DNA of 64,000 bases, from NCBI GenBank assembly GCA_900541715.1, contig UQLI01000006.1, forward strand, positions 1 through 64,000, written 5' to 3'. A program made the translations under genes and the position numbers. The notes under the pieces are model-generated. The model had not been told where the DNA came from and ran no database searches. It saw only the letters and a list, made by a program, of their open reading frames with translations. Positions 15,591-23,869 of the stretch are shown here, one piece after another; positions within the stretch are counted from its first letter, which is position 1; each line of letters opens with the position of its first letter. This DNA comes from an uncultured Collinsella sp. (lineage in GTDB: Bacteria > Actinomycetota > Coriobacteriia > Coriobacteriales > Coriobacteriaceae).

Positions 15591-16304
15591 TTAGCCTCCG
15601 AGGTAGGCTTTGCGGACGTTGTCGTCATGCAGGAGCTCTTGGCCGGTGCCGGTCATGGTGATCTTGCCGGTCTCGAGCACGTAGCCGCGCGTGGCGATGG
15701 AAAGCGCCATCTGCGCGTTCTGCTCGACCAGAAGCACCGTGGTGCCGGCCTTGTGCAGGTCCTCGACGATCTGGAAGATCTGCTCGATCAGAATCGGCGC
15801 CAGGCCCATGGAGGGCTCGTCGAGCATGAGCAGCTTGGGGTTGCTCATAAGGGCGCGGCCCATAACGAGCATCTGCTGCTCGCCGCCCGAAAGGGTGCCG
15901 GCGACCTGACGACGGCGCTCCTTAAGGCGCGGAAACTGCTCGTAGACGCGCTCGAGGCCCGGGACCACCGTGGACTTGGGCTGCGTATAGGCGCCCATCT
16001 CCAGGTTCTCCTCAACCGTCATCTGCAAAAAGGCGCGACGACCCTCGGGAACCTGAGCCAGGCCCTTACCAACCAGCTTGTCGGCGGGCGTATGGGTAAT
16101 GTCCTCGCCCATAAACTTGATGGAGCCGGTCTTAGAGCGCAGGAGGCCCGAGACGGTCTTGAGCGTCGTGGACTTGCCGGCACCGTTGGCACCAATCAAG
16201 GCCACGATCTCGCCCTCGTTAACGTTAAAGGAGATGTCCTTGATGGCGTGGATGGCGCCGTACCAGACGTTGATGTTGTAGACGGAAAGCATCGGCTCTG
16301 CCAT
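15591..16304 (-). CDS. livF: Branched-chain amino-acid ABC transporter ATP-binding protein LivF
   Basis: The 237-residue ATPase has Walker A GANGAGKST, signature LSGGEQQMLV and Walker B LLMLDEPSMGLAP, with the LivF-like N-terminus LSVYNINVWYGAIHAIKDIS. It energises import of leucine, isoleucine and valine (or related amino acids) through LivHM at the cytoplasmic membrane. It starts at the base after the livG stop and ends 10 nt before a strong bidirectional terminator, so it is the last gene of the operon. Confidence 0.95.
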   Translation of the reverse strand: MAEPMLSVYNINVWYGAIHAIKDISFNVNEGEIVALIGANGAGKSTTLKTVSGLLRSKTGSIKFMGEDITHTPADKLVGKGLAQVPEGRRAFLQMTVEENLEMGAYTQPKSTVVPGLERVYEQFPRLKERRRQVAGTLSGGEQQMLVMGRALMSNPKLLMLDEPSMGLAPILIEQIFQIVEDLHKAGTTVLLVEQNAQMALSIATRGYVLETGKITMTGTGQELLHDDNVRKAYLGG

Positions 16305-17165
16305 TTAGTTCTCCCCCTTATCCTGCTTGCCCAGATACGCCTCGATAACGGCGTCGTTGTTCTGGATTTCCTCTGCCGTGCCCTTGGCGATAACCTTGCC
16401 AAAGTTAAGCACGCAGATGCCCTCGCAGATGTTCATAACGAGCGACATGTCATGCTCGATAAGCATGATAGCGATGCCGAAGGTGTCGCGAATCTTGACG
16501 ATGTTCTCCATGAGCTCCGCGGTCTCGGACGGGTTCATGCCGGCGGCAGGCTCGTCGAGCAGCAGTAGCTTGGGGTTGGTGGCAAGCGCGCGGACGATCT
16601 CCAGACGACGCTGAGCGCCGTAAGGCAACGATCCGGCCTGCTCGTTTGCCAGGTGCTCCATATCAAAGATGGACAGCAGCTCCATGGCGCGCTCGTGAGC
16701 AGCCTTCTCGTGCTTCCAATACGTCGGCAGGCGCAGCACGCCCTCAAAGCCGGAGTAGCGCTCCTGGTTGTGCAGGCCGACCTTAACGTTATCCTCCACC
16801 GTCATGGTGTTGAACAGACGAATGTTCTGGAAGGTACGGGCAATACCCATGCGGTTGACCTGATAGACCGACTTGCCCGAGGTGTCCTCACCGTCGAGCA
16901 GGATGGTGCCGTGCGTGGGCTGATACACCTTGGTGAGCAGGTTGAAGACCGTGGTCTTACCGGCACCGTTGGGGCCGATCAGACCGGCGATCTCGGTCTT
17001 GCCGATAGTCAGGCTAAAGTCGTCGACTGCCTTAAGGCCACCGAACTCAATGCCCAGGTGGATGCACTCGAGTGCCGGGCGCTCGCCCAGGTCGCGGTCG
17101 GGAACGATGGCGCCAGAAGGATACGGGACCATCTTGCCCTTGTTGAACTCAAATTTACTGGGCAT
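16305..17165 (-). CDS. livG: Branched-chain amino-acid ABC transporter ATP-binding protein LivG
   Basis: The second ATPase of the transporter has Walker A GPNGAGKTT, signature SLPYGAQRRLEIVRAL, Walker B LLLLDEPAAGMNP and the LivG-type insertion around RTFQNIRLFNTMTVEDNV. Its long C-terminal extension is also typical of LivG. GGAGGT eight bases before the ATG at 17165 fixes the start at 286 residues; the frame opens earlier at 17192. It overlaps the end of livM by 11 nt, implying coupled translation. Confidence 0.95.
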   Translation of the reverse strand: MPSKFEFNKGKMVPYPSGAIVPDRDLGERPALECIHLGIEFGGLKAVDDFSLTIGKTEIAGLIGPNGAGKTTVFNLLTKVYQPTHGTILLDGEDTSGKSVYQVNRMGIARTFQNIRLFNTMTVEDNVKVGLHNQERYSGFEGVLRLPTYWKHEKAAHERAMELLSIFDMEHLANEQAGSLPYGAQRRLEIVRALATNPKLLLLDEPAAGMNPSETAELMENIVKIRDTFGIAIMLIEHDMSLVMNICEGICVLNFGKVIAKGTAEEIQNNDAVIEAYLGKQDKGEN

Positions 17166-18243
17166 CGGCTGCCACCTCCTTCTTGGAAGCAAAGCGGTCC
17201 TTGACGCGACCGAAGAACGCCTTGAGCTGCGGGTTGTTGGTAAAGATCATGACCAAGATCAGCACGATGGCGTAGATGAGCATGCGGTAGTCCGAGAACT
17301 GACGGAGCAGCTCGGGAAGCACCGTGAGCAATGCCGCCGCGATGACGGAGCCGCGCATATTGCCCAGACCGCCCAGGACCACGAACACCAGGATGAGGAT
17401 GGACGTGTTAAAGTCGAACTTGGTGGCGGAAAGCTGCGAGAAGTTACCGCCGAAGAGAGCTCCGGCAGCACCGGCGAGGGCAGCGGAAACCACGAAGGCG
17501 ATCATGCGGTACTCGGTGACGGAGATGCCCACAGACTCGGCAGCGATCTTGTTGTCGCGCACGGCCATAATGGCACGGCCGGTACGGCTGCGAACCAGGT
17601 TGAGCACGATCACGAGTGCGACCATGACCAGGATGGCACCGGCGAGGAAGGTCGAGTACGTCGACACGCCCGAGGCGCCCTGGGCGCCTTTGATGATGGC
17701 GGTGCCGTCCTCGAGCAGGTGCAGGTCATCGATCGTGGAGTTACCCGTGATGTTAAAGATCACATGCAGGCCGCGGGAATCGACGCCCACAATGAGGCAG
17801 GTGACGATCTCCTTGATAATCTCGCCAAAGGCCAGCGTCACGATAGCCAGGTAATCGCCGCTCAGACGAAGGACCGGGATGCCAATCAAGAAGCCCAGGA
17901 TGGCGGCAGCGATGGCGCCGACCACGATACTGATGATAAGGCGCACCGGATCGGAGGGAACGGCGCTCTCCAGCGCGACGGCGGTGACGATTCCCGTATA
18001 GGCACCGACACTCATAAAGCCCGCGTGGCCCAGCGACAAGTCGCCCGCGATGCCGACGACGAGGTTAAGGGAAATGGCCATGACGATATAGGCCGTGATG
18101 GGAACCAGCTGACCGGCGATCATGCGCGGAATCATGTGGTTGGACTGCATAAAGAACACGATGGCAAACGCCACAAGGCACATGGCGTACGTGACAAAGT
18201 CGTGACGCGTCTGCTTGTCTTTAAGAAACTTCATAACGCTCAC
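17155..18243 (-). CDS. livM: Branched-chain amino-acid ABC transporter permease LivM
   Basis: This 362-residue membrane protein has about nine to ten hydrophobic helices and the LivM-type segments GDLSLGHAGFMSVGAY, LRLSGDYLAIVTLAFGEI and the cytoplasmic-loop TGRAIMAVRDNKIAAESVGI. It forms the translocation pore with LivH. Its GTG start directly follows the livH stop codon; an ATG three codons later is equally possible. An unusual loop near residues 190-215 (EDGTAIIKGAQGASGVSTY) is the only feature that departs from the common pattern. Confidence 0.94.
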   Translation of the reverse strand: MSVMKFLKDKQTRHDFVTYAMCLVAFAIVFFMQSNHMIPRMIAGQLVPITAYIVMAISLNLVVGIAGDLSLGHAGFMSVGAYTGIVTAVALESAVPSDPVRLIISIVVGAIAAAILGFLIGIPVLRLSGDYLAIVTLAFGEIIKEIVTCLIVGVDSRGLHVIFNITGNSTIDDLHLLEDGTAIIKGAQGASGVSTYSTFLAGAILVMVALVIVLNLVRSRTGRAIMAVRDNKIAAESVGISVTEYRMIAFVVSAALAGAAGALFGGNFSQLSATKFDFNTSILILVFVVLGGLGNMRGSVIAAALLTVLPELLRQFSDYRMLIYAIVLILVMIFTNNPQLKAFFGRVKDRFASKKEVAADAQ

Positions 18244-19125
18244 CTACACCTTCTCGGGGACGTACTTGCCCAAGAGGCCGGCAGGCTTGACGAGCAGGAC
18301 GATGATCAAGACACCAAAAACGATAGAGTTGGCAAGGCTCGTGGAAATGTAGGCCTGCGCCATCGCCTCGATGATGCCGATGAGAATGCCGCCGACAAAA
18401 GCGCCGGGGATGGAGCCGATGCCACCGAAGACAGCGGCGTCGAAGGCCTTGATGCCAGGCATGGCACCCGTCGTGGGCTGCAGCACCGGCGAGTAGGAGC
18501 ACAGCAGCACGCCGGCGATGGCGGCAAGGGCAGAGCCGATGGCAAACGTCATCGAAATGGTGCGGTTGACGTTGATACCCATGAGCTGAGCGGCAGCCTT
18601 GTCCTCGGACACGGCGCGCATGGCCTTGCCCATCTTGGTCTTACCTGTAAAGAACATCAGGCCGGCCATGATAACCAGGCAGGCGACGATGGTGACGAGC
18701 GAGACGGCGCTTACGTTGAACTTGGCCAAGAACTCCGGCACCTGGAAGGTGACGAGCGAAGTGAAGTTCTTGGGCGTGGCGCCCCACAGAAGCTGCGCGG
18801 CGTTCTGCAGGAAGTAGGACACGCCGATAGCCGTGATCAGAACGGCCAGCGGGCCTGCTTGGCGCAGCGGCTTATAGGCCAGGCCCTCAATGAGAACACC
18901 GAGAACCGTGCAGGCCACGCAAGAGAGAACTACAGATGCCCAGCCCGGGAGGCCGAGATACGACGTGGCGCAGAACGAGACATAGGCACCGACCATGATG
19001 ACATCGCCGTGAGCGAAGTTCAGCATCTTGGCGATACCGTAGACCATGGTGTAGCCCAACGCGATGATGGCGTAGACGCTGCCCATGGACAGGCCGTTGA
19101 CCAGGTATTGGATAAAGACCGTCAT
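18244..19125 (-). CDS. livH: Branched-chain amino-acid ABC transporter permease LivH
   Basis: The permease is recognised by YLVNGLSMGSVYAIIALGYTMVYG, MLNFAHGDVIMVGAYVSF and the loop MRAVSEDKAAAQLMGIN, which contacts the ATPases. It has about eight membrane helices. The frame extends to 19218, but AAAGGGGGA eight bases before the ATG at 19125 and homology support a 293-residue protein. It lies 139 nt after the binding-protein gene and directly precedes livM. Confidence 0.95.
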   Translation of the reverse strand: MTVFIQYLVNGLSMGSVYAIIALGYTMVYGIAKMLNFAHGDVIMVGAYVSFCATSYLGLPGWASVVLSCVACTVLGVLIEGLAYKPLRQAGPLAVLITAIGVSYFLQNAAQLLWGATPKNFTSLVTFQVPEFLAKFNVSAVSLVTIVACLVIMAGLMFFTGKTKMGKAMRAVSEDKAAAQLMGINVNRTISMTFAIGSALAAIAGVLLCSYSPVLQPTTGAMPGIKAFDAAVFGGIGSIPGAFVGGILIGIIEAMAQAYISTSLANSIVFGVLIIVLLVKPAGLLGKYVPEKV

Positions 19126-19264
19126 GTTCCACATCCCCCTTTCGAATAGGTTTCCAATTAATGTATGAAACAGGGACGTTACATCGTCCCTAGATACCAA
19201 GCAAGCAGGGAAGGCCAAAACCTCCCCTGCTTGGGATCAAAACCGCTCTATGTAAGGCGGCCAA

Positions 19265-20452
19265 TTAGGCCTGTACGTACTTGCCGTCGGTAATGACGTA
19301 CGCCGTCGGGTCCTTCTGGACCTGGCCCTTGTCGTTCCAGGAGAGCTTGCCAGTCAGACCGTCAACGGTAATGTTGCGCATAGCCTCGGGAAGCTTCTCG
19401 GCAACCTCGGTCGGGTCGGCGTCGGCACCCAGGCCGGCTTCCTTGAGGGCCTCGACCACCGCATGCACGCCGTCGTAGGCGTCGGCGGCAAACTGGTCCG
19501 GAGTCTCGCCATACTTATCCTTGTAGGCGTTGACGAAGTCGGCATTCTTCTCGTCATCGGCGGAGAATGGGGTCATGAGCAGCAGACCCTCGGCCAGAGA
19601 GGTGTCGAAACCTTCCACGCCCAGGATGCCGTCCATGCCGTCGCAGCCCATCATCTTGACGTCGTAGCCCATGTCCTTGGCGTTCTTGAGCAGGACGGAT
19701 GCGGGCGTGTAGTAGATCGGTGCAAAAATCATGGTGGCGCCGGCCTGCTTTGCCTTGGTCAGCTGGTTGGTAAAACTCGTAGCAGAGTCGTCCTTAAAGG
19801 TCTCCTCGTCGACAATCTCAAGCTTAGACTTAGCGGCCTGGGCCTTAAAAGAATCTGCGATGCCCGAAGAATAGGCGTCGCCGGAGTTATAGAACAGCAC
19901 GAACTTCTCGTTCGCATACTTCTGCGCCAGGAACTTGGCAGCGTTGACACCCTGGTTGGGGTCGGTGAAGCAAACTTGGAAGACGCAATCCTTGCCCTTG
20001 GTAACGTCCTCGGAGGACGCGGACGGGGTGATCATGAACGTCTTGGGGTCGTTACCGCACTCGGCGGCAACGGCGACCGACGCACCCGTGGTGGTCGGAC
20101 CGACGAGGGCCTGCATGCCCCAGTCGAGCAGGGTGTTGAAGGCGTTGACGGCCTTCTCGCCATCGGCCTGGTCGTCCTCGGCCTTGCTGACAAGCGGCAG
20201 CTCCTTAGTCGAGAAATCCTTGCAGCCAAGCTCGACAGCCTGTGTAACGGACTTGCCGTAGGACGCGTTGGCGCCGGTCAGCGGGCCGATGGTGCCGATC
20301 TTAAACGAAGCGTCGCCCGACGCGGAACCGCTGTCGCCGCCGTTGGAGGAGCAGCCAGCTAGAATGGACATCGCCCCCAGACCTGCTGCGCTCGCGATAA
20401 CGCTCCTGCGATTCATTACAGGGTTAAATGACTTACCGGTGAGGCTCGACAT
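19265..20452 (-). CDS. livK: Branched-chain amino-acid ABC transporter substrate-binding lipoprotein (copy 1)
   Basis: This is a 395-residue periplasmic-binding-type lipoprotein. Its N-terminus has MNRRSVIAS followed by a hydrophobic stretch and the lipobox LAGC, so it is exported, possibly by Tat, and anchored to the outer face of the membrane. The mature part has the type I binding fold of LivJ/LivK, starting KIGTIGPLTGANASYGKSV. GAGGAG precedes the first ATG. It heads livHMGF and is a clear paralogue of the next upstream gene (20724-21890), sharing long identical segments such as LTKAKQAGATMIFAPIYYT-like stretches. Confidence 0.94.
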   Translation of the reverse strand: MSSLTGKSFNPVMNRRSVIASAAGLGAMSILAGCSSNGGDSGSASGDASFKIGTIGPLTGANASYGKSVTQAVELGCKDFSTKELPLVSKAEDDQADGEKAVNAFNTLLDWGMQALVGPTTTGASVAVAAECGNDPKTFMITPSASSEDVTKGKDCVFQVCFTDPNQGVNAAKFLAQKYANEKFVLFYNSGDAYSSGIADSFKAQAAKSKLEIVDEETFKDDSATSFTNQLTKAKQAGATMIFAPIYYTPASVLLKNAKDMGYDVKMMGCDGMDGILGVEGFDTSLAEGLLLMTPFSADDEKNADFVNAYKDKYGETPDQFAADAYDGVHAVVEALKEAGLGADADPTEVAEKLPEAMRNITVDGLTGKLSWNDKGQVQKDPTAYVITDGKYVQA

Positions 20453-20723
20453 GCGGCTCTCCTCTCAAATCTCGTCGGGTTTTGGTTACCCGACAGGCCA
20501 TCCTTCGCCGTGTTCGGCGTTCGCAAAATAGTAGACGCTTTAGTTAGGAAAAGTGGCGATTATTTCAACTTTTCTTTGGATTTGTTCATTTATCCATGTT
20601 TCTGCGTATTTCTATTATTTTATGCAGTAATGCAACTTTATTATGTAAAAGTAATGTTTCCATTCTGTTACAAGCGTCCCTGCCCTGAATAATACAGCCT
20701 CACCGGTCGCGTTTTATGCGCAC
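20453..20723 (-). promoter_or_regulatory. AT-rich intergenic region between the two binding-protein genes
   Basis: The 270 bp between the paralogous genes are much richer in A/T than their surroundings, especially 20525-20690, and contain no supported gene. The region is the likely promoter of livK-livHMGF and may hold a regulator site. I could not assign a convincing -35/-10 pair or a terminator for the upstream gene. Confidence 0.4.
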
Positions 20724-21890
20724 TTAGGCAGCGATGTACTTGCCGTCCTGAATCACATAGGCCGTAGCAGGCTTTTCGACTTGGCCCTCGTCGTTCCACG
20801 TGAGCTCGCCCGTCAGGCCCTCGATCTTGATTTTACGCATGGCCTTGGCGAGGTCGCCGGCAATGTCGGCGCCGTCGGCCGTAATATCGATGTCTGCCTT
20901 ATCGATAGCCTCGACAATCGCATGGACGCAGTCATAGGCATCGGCGGCAAACTGGTTGGGCGTCTCGTCGTAGGCGTCCTTATATGCCTTGACGAAGTCG
21001 GCGTTCTTCTCATCGTCGGCAGAGAACGGGGTCATGAGCAGCACACCCTCGGCAAGGGAGGTGTCGAAGCCCTCAACGGAGAGCAGGCCGTCCATGCCGT
21101 CGGTACCCATGAGGGTCATGTCGTATCCCATGTCCTTGGCATTCTTGAGCAAAACGGACGCCGGCGTGTAGTAGATCGGCGCAAAGATGAGCGTGGCGCC
21201 GGCCTCCTTGGCCTTGGTGAGCTGGTTGGTAAAGCTCGTGGAGGAGTCGTCCTTAAAGGTCTCGGTATCGACGATGTCGAGCTTGGATGCCTTGGCCTGC
21301 TCGGCAAAGGCATCGGCAACACCCGAGCTGTACGTATCGCCGGAGTTGTAGAACAGGGCGATCTTGGCGTCTGCATACTTCTCGGCCAAAAACTTGGCAG
21401 CACTCGCGCCCATGGTGGGGTCGGTAAAGCAAACCTGGAAAACCGTGGTCTTGTCCTTGGTGACGTCGAGAGACGAAGCAGAGGGCGTGACCATGAGCAT
21501 ATCGTCGGCGATCTCGCCCGAGACAGCGACGGCGGCACCAGTCGTGACGGGGCCGACGAGCGCCTGCATGCCCCAGTCGCACAGGGTATTGAAGGCGTTG
21601 ATAGCCTTCTCGCCGTCGGCGACGTCATCCTCGGACTTAAGCGAGAGTTTGAGGTCCTTGGTCGAGAAATCCTTGGCGGCAAGCTTGGCACCCTTCTCGG
21701 CCGAAACGCCATAGGTTGCCGCGGCGCCGGTCAGAGGGCCGATGACACCGATCTTGAAGGTCTTGCCGTCATCGGCGGTGCCGCCGTCCGAGCCACCCGA
21801 CGAACAACCAGCGAGTGCGGCGGTGCTGCCGAGCGCCGCAGCGCCGGCGAGAAAGTTCCTACGGCTGAGCGTGCTGTTGATGTTGAACAT
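20724..21890 (-). CDS. Branched-chain amino-acid ABC transporter substrate-binding lipoprotein (copy 2)
   Basis: A 388-residue paralogue of the adjacent binding protein, it has a twin-arginine-like signal SRRNFLAGAAAL and lipobox LAGCSS, then KIGVIGPLTGAAATYGVSA. The two share almost the whole fold and end alike (AYVIQDGKYIAA here), consistent with a tandem duplication. A strong ribosome-binding site (AAGGGGGA) precedes the ATG. It may feed the same LivHMGF pore with a different ligand range. Confidence 0.92.
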   Translation of the reverse strand: MFNINSTLSRRNFLAGAAALGSTAALAGCSSGGSDGGTADDGKTFKIGVIGPLTGAAATYGVSAEKGAKLAAKDFSTKDLKLSLKSEDDVADGEKAINAFNTLCDWGMQALVGPVTTGAAVAVSGEIADDMLMVTPSASSLDVTKDKTTVFQVCFTDPTMGASAAKFLAEKYADAKIALFYNSGDTYSSGVADAFAEQAKASKLDIVDTETFKDDSSTSFTNQLTKAKEAGATLIFAPIYYTPASVLLKNAKDMGYDMTLMGTDGMDGLLSVEGFDTSLAEGVLLMTPFSADDEKNADFVKAYKDAYDETPNQFAADAYDCVHAIVEAIDKADIDITADGADIAGDLAKAMRKIKIEGLTGELTWNDEGQVEKPATAYVIQDGKYIAA

Positions 21891-22141
21891 GGTGTCCCCC
21901 TTTTTCGCTGGCCGCGGTGCGGCCGTCTTGCGGTACAGGGCAAACCTTATGGCGCAAACGTTGACAGTTTGTTACGGAAGTCCGTTTGTAGCGAGCGTGT
22001 TTCCAATGTTTCCGCAGCGTTTCGGGGGTGCCGTTTTGTGCGGCTCCTGTTGCCTGGCGAGCACGCGCCCCCGGTTCACGCTAGAATGCACTCAACCTTT
22101 AAGCGGTTAATCAATCCATAAGATGCACGAAGGAGCTATCT

Positions 22142-23485
22142 ATGAGCGAATCCCTGCGCACCGTGAACGTCGGTCTGATCGGTCTGGGAACCGTCGGCGG
22201 CGGCGTGGCCCGTCTGATCAAGAGCCACCACGATGAGTACCTGGCAGCCTACGGCATCGACCTTAAGCTGACCCGCGCCTGCGCGCTTGCCTGGGAGCAG
22301 GCCGAGGCAGCCGGTATTGAGCGCGAGGCCTTTACGAGTGACTGGCATGACGTCGTCACCGACCCAGCCGTCGATATCGTCGTCGAACTCATCGGCGGCG
22401 AGCACCCCGCGACCGAGATCTTCACCACCGCCTTTGAGCACGGCAAGCACGTCGTCTCTGCCAACAAGGCCCTGCTGGGCCGCCATGTCGAGACGCTTGC
22501 CGAGAAGGCGCGTGCGTGCGGCGTGCAGATTAAGTGCGAGGCCAGCTGCGGTGGCGGCATCCCCATTGTCAGCACACTCGAGCACGACCTGGTGGGTAAC
22601 AAGATCCTGACCATCGCTGGCATCCTCAACGGCACCACCAACTACATCCTGTCGCGCATGGACGCCGAGGGCGCCGATTACGCTGACGTGCTCGCCGACG
22701 CACAGGCTAAGGGCTATGCCGAGGCCGACCCGTCCGCCGACGTCGACGGCTTCGATGCCGCAAGCAAGACGGCCATCCTCGCCTCCATCGGCTTTGGCAC
22801 CCGCGTTACCACCGATGATGTGTACCAGCAGGGTATCCGCACCATCGGCGCCGAGGACATCGCCCAGGCCCGCGAGCTCGGCTACACCATCAAACTGCTC
22901 GGCATCGCCCGCAACACCGACGCTGGCGTCGACGTTCGCGTGCATCCCACGCTGATCCCCGCAGACCATATGCTCGCCAAGGTCAACGGCGCCATGAACG
23001 CCGTCTACGTGGTAGGCGACGCCGTGGGCGAGACCATGTTCTACGGCGCGGGCGCAGGCTCCTTCCCCACCGCGAGCGCCGTCGTGGGCGATATCCTGTC
23101 GCTCTCCGAGCAGATCAGCCGCGGCGTGGCTCCGCTGCCCGAGATTGAGCCCTATGGCCACAACCTCGCCTTTAAGCCCATGGACGAGCTCCAGACCAAG
23201 TACTATGTGCGCCTGAAGGTCGCCGACCGCGTGGGCGCCTTGTCCGAGACGGTCGACATCTTTGCCAAGCACAACATCTCGATCTCGCTCATCAACCAGG
23301 TCGAGGACGGCAAATCGGGCGTCAGCGATGCCTGCTCGGTCATCTTCCTAACGCACCGCGCGCTCGAGAAGGATATCCAGGCAGCCGCCGCCGAGCTTGC
23401 CGGCGTCGACTGCGTGGCCGAGGTCGCCAACGTCCTGCGCATCGAGGACGTTGAGGCTTGGACCGAAGGCGTCATGGCCAACTAA
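22142..23485 (+). CDS. hom: Homoserine dehydrogenase
   Basis: The enzyme reduces aspartate semialdehyde to homoserine for threonine and methionine synthesis. The 447-residue protein has an N-terminal NAD(P)-binding GLIGLGTVGGGV, the homoserine dehydrogenase core (GILNGTTNYILSRM, AEADPSADVDGFDAASK) and a C-terminal ACT domain from about residue 360 (VADRVGALSETVDIFAKHNISI), which in this class mediates feedback control by threonine. GAAGGAG lies six bases before the ATG. It is divergent from the binding-protein gene and ends with a strong terminator at 23630. Confidence 0.96.
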   Translation: MSESLRTVNVGLIGLGTVGGGVARLIKSHHDEYLAAYGIDLKLTRACALAWEQAEAAGIEREAFTSDWHDVVTDPAVDIVVELIGGEHPATEIFTTAFEHGKHVVSANKALLGRHVETLAEKARACGVQIKCEASCGGGIPIVSTLEHDLVGNKILTIAGILNGTTNYILSRMDAEGADYADVLADAQAKGYAEADPSADVDGFDAASKTAILASIGFGTRVTTDDVYQQGIRTIGAEDIAQARELGYTIKLLGIARNTDAGVDVRVHPTLIPADHMLAKVNGAMNAVYVVGDAVGETMFYGAGAGSFPTASAVVGDILSLSEQISRGVAPLPEIEPYGHNLAFKPMDELQTKYYVRLKVADRVGALSETVDIFAKHNISISLINQVEDGKSGVSDACSVIFLTHRALEKDIQAAAAELAGVDCVAEVANVLRIEDVEAWTEGVMAN

Positions 23486-23629
23486 TTCGCTCTTCGCTAT
23501 ACGGCATATATGTTTTCCTGGCGAGCGATATGTCCTTCCATGTCACGGGCGCGTGCTCCCCGTCGACAGAGCCGCCCGCTCCTAAAGGTCGCAAGCCACG
23601 ATTTCGAACCTCAACGAAGCCCAATGCAA

Positions 23630-23677
23630 AAGGCGCGCTGCCTGCATCAACCGCAGGCAGCGCGCCTTCTTCTGTTT
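23630..23677 (+). terminator. Intrinsic terminator downstream of hom
   Basis: A perfect 16-bp stem (23630-23645 with 23653-23668, starting AAGGCGCGCTGCC) with a 7-nt loop is followed by TTCTTCTGTTT. It lies about 145 nt beyond the hom stop; nothing recognisable lies between. Confidence 0.85.
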
Positions 23678-23681
23678 GAAA

Positions 23682-23850
23682 GGGAAACTATGTCCCACCA
23701 TTTCGAATCAGAACGGGGCACGGTTTCCCCCAGGACCTCCTTGCGGAAACTGCATCCCACTCTGAGCGCCCATTCCGGGACACAGCTTCCCAACGGCCCC
23801 CGTTTCGGAAACCGCATCCCGTTCCGAGCCTTCAAAGCAGGACGCGCCTT
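23682..23850. repeat. Three imperfect 62-bp tandem units with internal palindromes
   Basis: The motif GGAAAC followed by four variable bases and TCCC starts at 23683, 23745 and 23807, exactly 62 bp apart. Unit 1 folds on itself (GGGAAAC 23682-23688 with GTTTCCC 23723-23729), and unit 2 has a similar but weaker pairing with TTCCC near 23787-23791. The units have diverged outside these cores. It fills most of the gap between the hom terminator and the antiporter stop codon. Confidence 0.65.
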
Positions 23851-23869
23851 CCCCTAGGGAAGCATCTCG

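Noticed and set aside
16930..19149. 739-codon plus-strand ORF opposite livG-livM-livH
   Set aside because: Rich in Asp, His and Gly and antisense to three clear transporter genes; codon-bias shadow.
20510..20692. 60-codon ORF in the A/T-rich liv spacer
   Set aside because: No ribosome-binding site, antisense to the expected transcript and hydrophobic only because of A/T-rich composition.
22136..23272. 378-codon minus-strand ORF opposite hom
   Set aside because: Antisense to conserved homoserine dehydrogenase; no start signal.
23647..23835. 62-codon minus-strand ORF across the 62-bp repeats
   Set aside because: Lies in repeat and terminator sequence with no start signal.
23682..23850. CRISPR array
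   Set aside because: Only three diverged units, palindromic within the unit, no constant repeat with unique spacers and no cas genes anywhere in the window.
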